Assembly (NCBI GenBank): GCA_949373085.1
Contig: CASICJ010000022.1
Span: forward strand, 1 to 47,045
Length of the DNA stretch: 47,045 nucleotides
From: an uncultured Verrucomicrobiales bacterium
GTDB lineage: Bacteria; Verrucomicrobiota; Verrucomicrobiia; Verrucomicrobiales; Akkermansiaceae
Direction of reading: 5' to 3'
The notes under the pieces are model-generated. The model worked only from the letters and a program-made list of their open reading frames with translations. It made no database searches and was not told the origin of the DNA. Both the position numbers and the translations under genes were made by a program. Positions within the stretch are counted from its first letter, which is position 1. Every line of letters starts with the position of its first letter. Below, one piece after another: positions 10,970 to 18,334 of this stretch.

Positions 10970-12643
10970 TTAGGTATACTTCAAGACCTCCTCGATTGTC
11001 GTGCGACCTTCGTAAATACAACGAAGACCGTCTTCACGGAGTGTAGTCATGCCAAGTTCAATTGCTTTTTGCTTGATTACCACTGCCGGTGCTCTGTCGA
11101 TGATAAGCTCACGAATAGGATCGCTGACATTCAAAAGCTCATATAAACCGGCGCGGCCTTTATAGCCAGAATCAGCGCAAGACTTACAGCCTTTGCCAGT
11201 GAAAAAGCTCTTGTCTCCAAGTTCGTGTGGAGCCACCTCAAGTTGAGTGAGGATAGCTTCACTCGGCTCATAGGGAGCCTTGCAATCCGGACAGATCGTA
11301 CGCAAAAGTCGCTGAGCCAAAATCCCTTCTAGAGAAGCTGCAACCAAGAATGGTTGAGTTCCCATATCAACCAATCGAGTCACCGCTCCAGAAGCATCAT
11401 TGGTGTGAAGAGTGGAGAGCACGAGGTGACCGGTCAGTGAAGCCTGGATCGCAATTTTTGCGGTATCGAGGTCTCTCATTTCTCCCACCAGAATTTTATC
11501 AGGATCCTGACGAAGGAAAGCGCGCAGCACCCTTTCGAAAGTCATACCAATAGCATCATTGACTGGAACCTGAATAATCCCATCTACATCATACTCTACT
11601 GGATCCTCTGCCGTCAGGATCTTGGTATCTATCTTGTTAATCTCGCGAAGAGCCGCATACAGCGTAGTAGTTTTTCCCGCACCAGTTGGCCCTGTCACAA
11701 TGAAAATCCCGTTTGGCATCCGGATCGTGTCGTGGATATATCCATGAATATGCGGAGGCAGTCCCAAATTATCCAGATTAAGGTTCACAGAGTTCCGGTC
11801 CAAGACACGAAGCACTACACTCTCACCATACTGGGTCGGAAGCGATGAAACACGCATATCAACAGACTGATCTCCAACCTGCTTAACGATCCGCCCGTCC
11901 TGAGGAATACGGCGCTCTGCAATGTTCATGTTCGCCATCACCTTCACACGAGAAATAATTGGAAGAGCTAGGTGAACCGGCGGCGGAGTCATCTCGTAAA
12001 GCATCCCGTCAACCCGGTAGCGAATTTTAAATTCAGTTTCGAAGGGCTCGAAATGAATATCGGAAGCTTTTTCCTTAATCGCCTGATAAAGAACAAGGTC
12101 AACGTAGCGCATGATGGGAGCCGAGTTGGCCTCGTCTTCCATCTCTGCTTCGCCACCCTTGAAAGTCAGCCCACCGTCAAGCTGGCTAAGAATGTCATCC
12201 ATTGCCTTCTCTTCGCCTCCGTAAAGCTCGTTGATTTTTTGCTCAACAAGATGATCAGCACCCACAACTAAGGTAAGTTCATGACCAACAGCGAAGCGAA
12301 GATCCTCCAGTATTTGGGGGTTAAGCGGGTCCGTTAGGGCGACTGAAATATTGCCTTCATCATAAGCAACAGGCAAAGCGCCGTGAAGTCGGGCCAGTCC
12401 GGCAGGAACCAGCGATAACAGTGCTTCGGGGGGCTCAAAATCGCTGAAATCCACAAACTCGGCTCCGAGCTCCTGGGCAATAATCGGCCAAATGTCGTCA
12501 CGCGAGTTGACGACTTCGTAATCGACAAGAATTTCAGCAGCTTCTTTTCCGCTGTTTTCGACTGCCGCAAGCACGTCGGCCTTAAGTGCACCGTCGATCA
12601 TACTGCGACTAACAAAGAGATCGAGGACTTGGTTGTTATCCAT
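10970..12643 (-). CDS. GspE/PilB-family assembly ATPase (second of a tandem pair)
   Basis: 557 residues. An N-terminal MshEN/GspE-N type domain (about 1-150) is followed by the secretion ATPase core. ASDIHFEP (193-200) is the Asp-box region, GPTGAGKTT (318-326) the Walker A, ILVGEMRD (384-391) the Walker B, and STLHTNDA (410-417) the His box. CPDC (451-454) with a later CKSC forms the tetracysteine zinc motif typical of GspE/PilB and absent from PilT, so this is an assembly rather than a retraction ATPase. It powers pseudopilus or pilus polymerisation from the cytoplasmic face of the inner membrane. It lies 41 bp after a second, different copy. Confidence 0.92.
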   Translation of the reverse strand: MDNNQVLDLFVSRSMIDGALKADVLAAVENSGKEAAEILVDYEVVNSRDDIWPIIAQELGAEFVDFSDFEPPEALLSLVPAGLARLHGALPVAYDEGNISVALTDPLNPQILEDLRFAVGHELTLVVGADHLVEQKINELYGGEEKAMDDILSQLDGGLTFKGGEAEMEDEANSAPIMRYVDLVLYQAIKEKASDIHFEPFETEFKIRYRVDGMLYEMTPPPVHLALPIISRVKVMANMNIAERRIPQDGRIVKQVGDQSVDMRVSSLPTQYGESVVLRVLDRNSVNLNLDNLGLPPHIHGYIHDTIRMPNGIFIVTGPTGAGKTTTLYAALREINKIDTKILTAEDPVEYDVDGIIQVPVNDAIGMTFERVLRAFLRQDPDKILVGEMRDLDTAKIAIQASLTGHLVLSTLHTNDASGAVTRLVDMGTQPFLVAASLEGILAQRLLRTICPDCKAPYEPSEAILTQLEVAPHELGDKSFFTGKGCKSCADSGYKGRAGLYELLNVSDPIRELIIDRAPAVVIKQKAIELGMTTLREDGLRCIYEGRTTIEEVLKYT

Positions 12644-12684
12644 CGTAATGAAAAGGGTATAAGTTTATTTAGGTGTGAAAATAT

Positions 12685-14403
12685 TTAATCGGCATCAGAC
12701 ATTGTGACGCCGATGACTTCGGACGCCGACGTCATCCCAACGAGAACTTTTCGAATCCCGTCCTCTCGAAGTGTCCGCATCCCCAATTCCCGGGCGCGGC
12801 GACGGAGCTGCGGAGTACTCATATCCTGATTAATCAGGTGACGAACTTCGTCATCAACAAGAAAGATCTCAAAGATGCCAATTCGACCGCGATAACCGGT
12901 ATCACGGCAGGCCTCGCACCCCCCCGGCCCCATGATATTGGACTCAGCCAGCTGGGATGGATCAATGTTCAGCATGCGCAACTCTTTCTCGTTCAGGGTT
13001 GCAGGCACCTTGCACTTGTCGCAAAGCTTACGAACTAATCGCTGAGCAAGAATTGCGCGGACCGCAGAAGCGATGAGGAAATTTTTGATCCCCATATCTG
13101 CCAGTCGGGCCACCGAGCTCGGAGCATCATTAGTATGGAGGGTAGAGAACACCAAGTGACCGGTCAGCGACGCATTGATCGCAATATTCGCAGTTTCGCC
13201 ATCTCGAATCTCACCCACCATGATGATGTTTGGCGCCTGTCTCAACATCGAACGAAGAGCCGCTGCAAAGGTCATTCCGATGTCAGCACGCACCATTACC
13301 TGGTTGATTCCAGCAAGCTCATATTCCACGGGATCCTCCACTGTAATGATCTTCTTGTCCGGCTTGTTGATCTCGTTCAAACAAGCATAGAGAGTCGTGG
13401 TCTTACCTGATCCAGTCGGGCCAGTCACCAAAATGATACCATCTGGAAGTCTGAGCAATTCTGCAAAAACTGCCTGGTCGTCAGAAAGGAATCCCAACTG
13501 CGGCAGCCCAAGACTCAGGGCAGACTTATCGAGAATACGCATAACAATACTCTCTCCATGGTTGGAAGGAACTGACGAAACACGAAGATCAACATCCTTT
13601 CCCCCCATTTTAATCTGAATCCGACCATCTTGAGGAATCCGCTTCTCCGCGATACTCATAGAGCTACTCATCACCTTGAGACGTGCAATGACTGCCGGCA
13701 AAAGCTTCTTGGGGTGACTAGCAACCTCGATGAGCTTACCATCCAGGCGGTTTCGAATTCGTAGCGAGGTTTCAAGAGGCTCAATGTGAATATCACTCGC
13801 ACGCATCTTGAAGGCGTCGACCAAAATCCCCGAGACCAACTTGATGACTGGTGCATCTGAATCGTCAGAACCAATGTCCCCCACTACATGAAGCTCGCTG
13901 GCATCAGCCTGGCCCACTTCATCTCCAAAAATCTGTTCCCAAGCCATTTGAATGGCCTTGAGCGGTGCTGCGTAGAAAGTACACTCACGATTTACAATGT
14001 GCGGAATTGCATCCTGAGATTCAAAGTCCAGCACATCTGCAAGGGCAATACAGAGGTAGGAACCATCATCATAAAACGGCACAGCATTGAAGCGCCGGCA
14101 ATCGGTCAAGCTGAGGAAGCTTTTGAAGGCTGGATCAATGAATCCATTGGCAAGATCAGCAACCTGGGTCCCGATACTTGCCGCGGAAACCTCGGCAATG
14201 GCTGTCTCAGTAACATCTCCATGATCAATGAAATGCTGGAGCAAGCCATCGTCTCCGAGCTTTCCCCGGACATCGGCCACATGCTCGGAGGTCAAGTGCC
14301 CTCCTTCGGTCAATAACTGAATAAAATCTTCTTCGTTGGAATACACGGTGTAAAATTCGGTGTGCGTTTTTAGGTGTGTGACAAAGGATGGTGTGACCAC
14401 CAT
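12685..14403 (-). CDS. GspE/PilB-family assembly ATPase (first of a tandem pair)
   Basis: 572 residues with the same architecture as the next gene but clearly diverged: N-terminal MshEN-type domain (about 25-160), ASDIHIEPLE (202-211), Walker A GPTGSGKTT (328-336), Walker B IIMVGEIRD, His box STLHTNDA, and a zinc tetracysteine (CDKC and CEAC). Both nucleotide and zinc motifs are complete, so both copies look active. Two adjacent ATPases could be a duplicated pair driving different pseudopilins or a hetero-oligomer; the sequence cannot decide. The ATG at 14403 precedes a short variable N-terminus. The gene sits about 83 bp downstream of ybeY on the same strand. Confidence 0.92.
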   Translation of the reverse strand: MVVTPSFVTHLKTHTEFYTVYSNEEDFIQLLTEGGHLTSEHVADVRGKLGDDGLLQHFIDHGDVTETAIAEVSAASIGTQVADLANGFIDPAFKSFLSLTDCRRFNAVPFYDDGSYLCIALADVLDFESQDAIPHIVNRECTFYAAPLKAIQMAWEQIFGDEVGQADASELHVVGDIGSDDSDAPVIKLVSGILVDAFKMRASDIHIEPLETSLRIRNRLDGKLIEVASHPKKLLPAVIARLKVMSSSMSIAEKRIPQDGRIQIKMGGKDVDLRVSSVPSNHGESIVMRILDKSALSLGLPQLGFLSDDQAVFAELLRLPDGIILVTGPTGSGKTTTLYACLNEINKPDKKIITVEDPVEYELAGINQVMVRADIGMTFAAALRSMLRQAPNIIMVGEIRDGETANIAINASLTGHLVFSTLHTNDAPSSVARLADMGIKNFLIASAVRAILAQRLVRKLCDKCKVPATLNEKELRMLNIDPSQLAESNIMGPGGCEACRDTGYRGRIGIFEIFLVDDEVRHLINQDMSTPQLRRRARELGMRTLREDGIRKVLVGMTSASEVIGVTMSDAD

Positions 14404-14486
14404 TGACCCTCCGTCTGAAATATATTGAGGAAATGAGACTAAGGTGTCAACCAGTCGGAACCGAATCGGGTAAAAAAGTCTGTCAA

Positions 14487-14918
14487 TCAGACCAGATCGG
14501 CAAATACCTTGTTAAAAAGGTCTTTTTGACGCCTTGCCATCAACTCGGCTTTTTTTGCACTAATATCATCAAACCCTGCAAGGTGTAACATACCATGAAT
14601 GCCATAGAGCGCGATCTCCCGGTCGATACTTGTCTCAAATTCAAGGGATTGTCTTTCCGCAGTCTCAACCCCAATTAGAAGCTCCCCATGTTCGAAGGTA
14701 ATCACGTCTGTTGTTGTTGAATCCCCCAAGAACTCTCTGTGTAAGCGCGCCATCTCATCGTCATCGAGAAAAGTCACCTCAATTAGATCCAGATCAGAAA
14801 TAGCACCTTTCCCTATTTTACGTAAAATTTCAAAAACTTCACTCCAGCCAGATTCCAATTGATTTAGGAGCCCGCCTGAGAAACTCCGTGACAGGGATTT
14901 TGGATAAATCTCGACCAT
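14487..14918 (-). CDS. ybeY: Endoribonuclease YbeY (16S rRNA maturation/quality control)
   Basis: 143 residues with the YbeY signatures DSTTTDVITF (67-75) and HGMLHLAGFDD (108-118). YbeY is a metal-dependent RNase involved in 16S rRNA 3'-end maturation and ribosome quality control. The family metal site is normally three histidines (HGxLHLxGxDH). Here His108 and His112 are present, but the third position is Asp118, which may still bind metal. The start is 13 bp after the PgpH-like gene, and the pgpH-ybeY neighbourhood is known from other phyla, which supports the call. The length is normal for the family. Confidence 0.88.
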   Translation of the reverse strand: MVEIYPKSLSRSFSGGLLNQLESGWSEVFEILRKIGKGAISDLDLIEVTFLDDDEMARLHREFLGDSTTTDVITFEHGELLIGVETAERQSLEFETSIDREIALYGIHGMLHLAGFDDISAKKAELMARRQKDLFNKVFADLV

Positions 14919-14930
14919 TATCTTTCTCCT

Positions 14931-16583
14931 CTACCGCCGCCGGCGCATCTTTTCAACCTCCTCCGCGGAAAGCGGTTTTCCGCCCTTCCTAGAGAGATCT
15001 GAAGGAGCATCTTCAACCTGCTCTTTGGGATACTCGATTCGCGCATGCAGCATGCTTCGAAGGGTCGATGCGAAAATTTTTCGGATCATTGTTAAATCCG
15101 TCATAGTCAAACCAGTCGCATCCAACTGACCGTCACGCACCCTCTTAAAAACAATCTCGTCGACGAGCGCCCGAATCCTGCTCGGAGAAGGTTTCGAAAT
15201 CGTTCTTGAAGCACTCTCAATGGCATCTGCAAGTGAAATAATCCCACTTTCGCGGGTCTGAGGAATCGGCCCCGGATAGCGAAAACTCTTCTCATCCACT
15301 TTCGGCAAATCATCAGAATCAGTCGTGCCATGATCCTCTTCAACTTGGTGCTTCTGAAGCCGTTCCTGAGCCTTACGATAGAAATAATAGACCAACGAGT
15401 CGCCATGGTGTTCTTGAATCACGTCAAGAATCCTTGGATTGAGTTTATTCTTGATGGCCAGATCTACACCATCCTTTACATGCGCCACAATAATGAGCGC
15501 ACTCATAGTAGGAGTAAGGCCGTCGTGAGGATTTAAGCCACCCTGATTTTCAATGAAATACTCGGGCTTATTCAGTTTTCCGATATCGTGAAAATAAGCA
15601 CAAACACGACTCATTACGGCATTTGCTCCGATCGCTTCCGCGGCACTTTCCGCTAGCGACGCCACAATTAAACTATGATGAAACGTCCCCGGTGCCTCGA
15701 TCTGCATTTTTCGGAGCAGCGGATGATTCAAATCACTAAGCTCCAACCACGAGATCTCAGTCGTCAGACCAAACAGACCTTCAAGAAGGGGAAGCACCCC
15801 ACCAACGAAAAGACCAGTTAAAAGCCCGGTCGAGAGTGCAATCAGGCAGGCTTTCCCAAAAATCGCCCAACTTTCACCGCTCAACATTTGAAGGTCACTC
15901 ACCGAAATCTTGGCGAAAATTAAGTCCACCAAGAGCGCCATAACGCCTACCCAAAAACCAGCCCGCAGGAGACGCCCCCTCTTACTCACTCGCTTGGTGG
16001 CAAAGACTGACGTAAGGCCACAAAAAAGACTTATCGCAAAAAAGGCCCAACGATCATCACTGGGAATGGTTAAAGCTCCAAAGAGACTCACAAAAACCGA
16101 GGAATAAACCCCGGCACGCTGGCCCAACAAAACCGAGTGCACCATCGGGGCGAGGGCAATTGGTATCACCAAAAACTCATAATGCTCCCCAAGATCGGAC
16201 CGCAAGGCCACCCCCCAAACCAACTTCACCACCCATAAGTGAATCAAGATACCCCCGAAGACCAGGAGCACGTTGCCATTCTTTCCGGCCGACTGCTGAT
16301 GGTTAAGGTGAAAAATTGCAAGGCCACAAATTAGAATAACAACCGCCTCGGCCACCCGAGAATCAATATCCCGAACGCCAAAGAATAGTCCGAACATTCC
16401 GAGACCAAATCCAAGGTAAAGCAACCCACGAACGATCAAGCTACTGTCCATTACACCTAATACTCCGCCATCAGTACTGGTGCGACGCTTCTTGCCAGAA
16501 GAAAGCCCCTGCTGGACTAATCTCCAGCGTCTAATTTGATCAACGAGTCCCAAAATAATGATTCTGGTTAAGCAGCCTGCCAC
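14931..16583 (-). CDS. PgpH-like multi-pass membrane HD-domain phosphodiesterase
   Basis: About 550 residues. Seven or so hydrophobic segments lie between residues 48 and 270, then a cytoplasmic HD domain: APGTFHHSLIVASLAE (His302/303), AYFHDIGKLNKP (His332-Asp333) and EHHGD (391-395). This is the 7TMR-HD/PgpH arrangement; characterised PgpH proteins hydrolyse c-di-AMP. The usual large extracytoplasmic domain between the first two membrane segments is missing, which makes the protein shorter than the typical 700 or more residues. The frame opens at a GTG (16583). A TTG at 16553 (LGLVDQIRRW) would give a more family-like start, and the first ATG is at 16451. It probably forms an operon with ybeY. 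Confidence 0.85.
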   Translation of the reverse strand: MAGCLTRIIILGLVDQIRRWRLVQQGLSSGKKRRTSTDGGVLGVMDSSLIVRGLLYLGFGLGMFGLFFGVRDIDSRVAEAVVILICGLAIFHLNHQQSAGKNGNVLLVFGGILIHLWVVKLVWGVALRSDLGEHYEFLVIPIALAPMVHSVLLGQRAGVYSSVFVSLFGALTIPSDDRWAFFAISLFCGLTSVFATKRVSKRGRLLRAGFWVGVMALLVDLIFAKISVSDLQMLSGESWAIFGKACLIALSTGLLTGLFVGGVLPLLEGLFGLTTEISWLELSDLNHPLLRKMQIEAPGTFHHSLIVASLAESAAEAIGANAVMSRVCAYFHDIGKLNKPEYFIENQGGLNPHDGLTPTMSALIIVAHVKDGVDLAIKNKLNPRILDVIQEHHGDSLVYYFYRKAQERLQKHQVEEDHGTTDSDDLPKVDEKSFRYPGPIPQTRESGIISLADAIESASRTISKPSPSRIRALVDEIVFKRVRDGQLDATGLTMTDLTMIRKIFASTLRSMLHARIEYPKEQVEDAPSDLSRKGGKPLSAEEVEKMRRRR

Positions 16584-16676
16584 ATGAACGGTGCAGGGCT
16601 CGTATAGCCCCCTCGACTAGCCTCCGCAAGAACGAAGAGAACTATGCCCCGTCAGTTTAGACTGAGGAATTGGAAA

Positions 16677-16988
16677 TCAACCAAGGCGGAATACAATTCG
16701 CGCTTTAGTAGTATCGTAGGGAGACATTTCCATTTTGACACGGTCACCAACAACGAGTCGAATAAACCGCTTTCTCATTTTTCCAGAGATGTGCGCGAGG
16801 ACTTCGTGACCACTCGGAAGAGCCACCTTGAACATTGTTCCAGCTAAAACAGCTGCGATCGTTCCTTCAATTTCGACAGACTTCTGTTCACTGCCTTCCT
16901 CCGAATTACGATTGCTCTTGTCGACATTGCGACGACCTCGCCGCCGGCCGCCGCCGCCGCCTCTTCGAAAATTTCTTGGTCTAGCGAT
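16677..16988 (-). CDS. infA: Translation initiation factor IF-1 with Arg/Gly-rich extension and no ATG start
   Basis: The IF-1 OB fold is unmistakable: VEIEGTIAAVLAGTMFKVAL, EVLAHISGKMRKRFIRL, GDRVKMEMSPYDTTKARIV, ending at a TGA. The core (residues 38-103) is preceded by about 37 residues starting (M)ARPRNFRRGGGGGRRRGRRN. IF-1 binds the ribosomal A site and assists start selection. No in-frame ATG, GTG or TTG exists upstream of the core. A TAA lies two codons before the codon where Met is expected, and that codon is ATC (16986-16988). Either this is a rare AUC start or the base is miscalled. The two other frames have no comparable extension. It lies upstream of the pgpH-ybeY-gspE run, with 93 bp between. 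Confidence 0.85.
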   Translation of the reverse strand: MARPRNFRRGGGGGRRRGRRNVDKSNRNSEEGSEQKSVEIEGTIAAVLAGTMFKVALPSGHEVLAHISGKMRKRFIRLVVGDRVKMEMSPYDTTKARIVFRLG

Positions 16989-17127
16989 AACTTAAAATAG
17001 TTGGATTTTTGAGGCCAAAATGTGCCTCCAGCCGACTATGTGGTCTCAAAACTTGCTTAGCAATGGAAAAAAAGGTGATTTAATCGCCTGTTTCTTGGAG
17101 ACAACATACCCCAAATTAAACTTATCA

Positions 17128-17143
17128 ACATATCGCGATATGT
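17128..17143. promoter_or_regulatory. Perfect 16-bp palindrome upstream of split metH (candidate operator)
   Basis: ACATATCGCGATATGT is its own reverse complement over 16 bp. It lies 55 bp upstream of the metH N-terminal gene, in the 204-bp spacer between infA and metH, where a homodimeric repressor site would be expected. No known riboswitch was recognised in the spacer. The regulator is not identifiable from the window. Confidence 0.5.
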
Positions 17144-17198
17144 AGATTTGAACTTGAAAATCATTTAATTCTTCCGAAAGTCCGCACAAGACGAGCCT

Positions 17199-18287
17199 AT
17201 GACAACTAATCTTAGCGAAGAACTCAAGTCAGCCCTCCGCGAGCGTATCCTAGTCCTAGATGGAGCCATGGGGACGACTATCCGCAGTTATGAACTCTGC
17301 GAATCAGATGCCCGAGGTAAACGTTTTCAGGATAATAACGAAGATCTCTTAAACAACGGCGACATTCTTTCAATCACCCAACCAAGCGTGATCGGTGACA
17401 TCCACAAACGTTTTTACGAAGCCGGATCTGACATCTGCGAAACAAATACCTTTTCCGGAACTGTTTTAGCTCAATCGGAATTCTTCGTTCAAGATCCACG
17501 GAAAAGCGGCGGCATTAAGGATCCTGAATTCTTCGATAAAAAAGTTATAAATAACAGTAAACTTCAGGATATCGTCCACGAAATTAATGTGAAATCAGTC
17601 CAACTCGCTAAAGAGCAAGCGGACCGAGTTTCCCAAAATGACGGAAGAAAACGTTATGTCGCCGGAGCCATAGGCCCCCTGACAGTCTCGCTCACCAACG
17701 TTGTTGATCCGAACGACACTTCATTCCGCCCTGTCACCTTCGATCAGGTCAAACAAACCTACCGCCACCAGATCGATGCTCTTCTAGAAGAAGACTGCGA
17801 TATTCTCATGGTTGAAACCATTTTTGATTCCCTTAACGCCAAAGCAGCTCTAGTCGCTATCAAAGAATCGAAAACCGAAGCACCTGTGATTATTTCCGCC
17901 GCCGTTGGTCGTGGTGGCGAAACCATGATCTCCGCCCAAAAAGTCGAAGCCCTCTGGAACACTTTCGCTCATATCGATCCACTCGCTGTTGGCCTCAACT
18001 GCTCGCTCGGCCCAGATCTCATGGAGCCCTTTCTCCGCGACCTCGGAAAAGCAGCTACCACTCACATCTCGTGCTACCCCAATGCTGGACTCCCAAACCC
18101 GCTTGCCCCGACAGGGTTCGATCTTGAACCAAAGGACATGCACGATTACATCGCCGCCTTTGCCGATGCCGGACTCCTCAACCTAGCTGGCGGCTGTTGC
18201 GGCAACACTCCTGAACACATCGCCGCCATTGCTAAATCAGTACAAGGTAAAGCCCCACGTCCCGTCCCTTCTCTTGTCACCGCGTAA
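17199..18287 (+). CDS. metH: Methionine synthase, homocysteine-binding subunit (stand-alone MetH N-domain)
   Basis: 362 residues matching only the first module of cobalamin-dependent methionine synthase, the homocysteine methyltransferase barrel: [32 protein letters not shown] and [16 protein letters not shown]. The zinc ligands are all present, at Cys268 (GLNCSLGP) and Cys333-Cys334 (GGCCGN). The module activates homocysteine for methyl transfer from methylcobalamin. In most bacteria it is fused to the rest of MetH; here the gene ends at a clean stop in the interdomain linker and the remaining modules start 47 bp later as a separate protein. The two polypeptides must work together. The palindrome at 17128 is the obvious candidate control site. 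Confidence 0.93.
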   Translation: MTTNLSEELKSALRERILVLDGAMGTTIRSYELCESDARGKRFQDNNEDLLNNGDILSITQPSVIGDIHKRFYEAGSDICETNTFSGTVLAQSEFFVQDPRKSGGIKDPEFFDKKVINNSKLQDIVHEINVKSVQLAKEQADRVSQNDGRKRYVAGAIGPLTVSLTNVVDPNDTSFRPVTFDQVKQTYRHQIDALLEEDCDILMVETIFDSLNAKAALVAIKESKTEAPVIISAAVGRGGETMISAQKVEALWNTFAHIDPLAVGLNCSLGPDLMEPFLRDLGKAATTHISCYPNAGLPNPLAPTGFDLEPKDMHDYIAAFADAGLLNLAGGCCGNTPEHIAAIAKSVQGKAPRPVPSLVTA

Positions 18288-18334
18288 ATTACCTACCTGA
18301 TTCACAGTTAAAAATCATACAGCTCAAATTTCAA

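Noticed and set aside
16590..16676. tRNA or small RNA between pgpH and infA
   Set aside because: No cloverleaf or T-loop motif; only weak 5-bp stems.
18288..18334. Split metH as a frameshift artefact
   Set aside because: Stop, 47-bp spacer and new ATG fall in the interdomain linker, and no other frame bridges the two parts.
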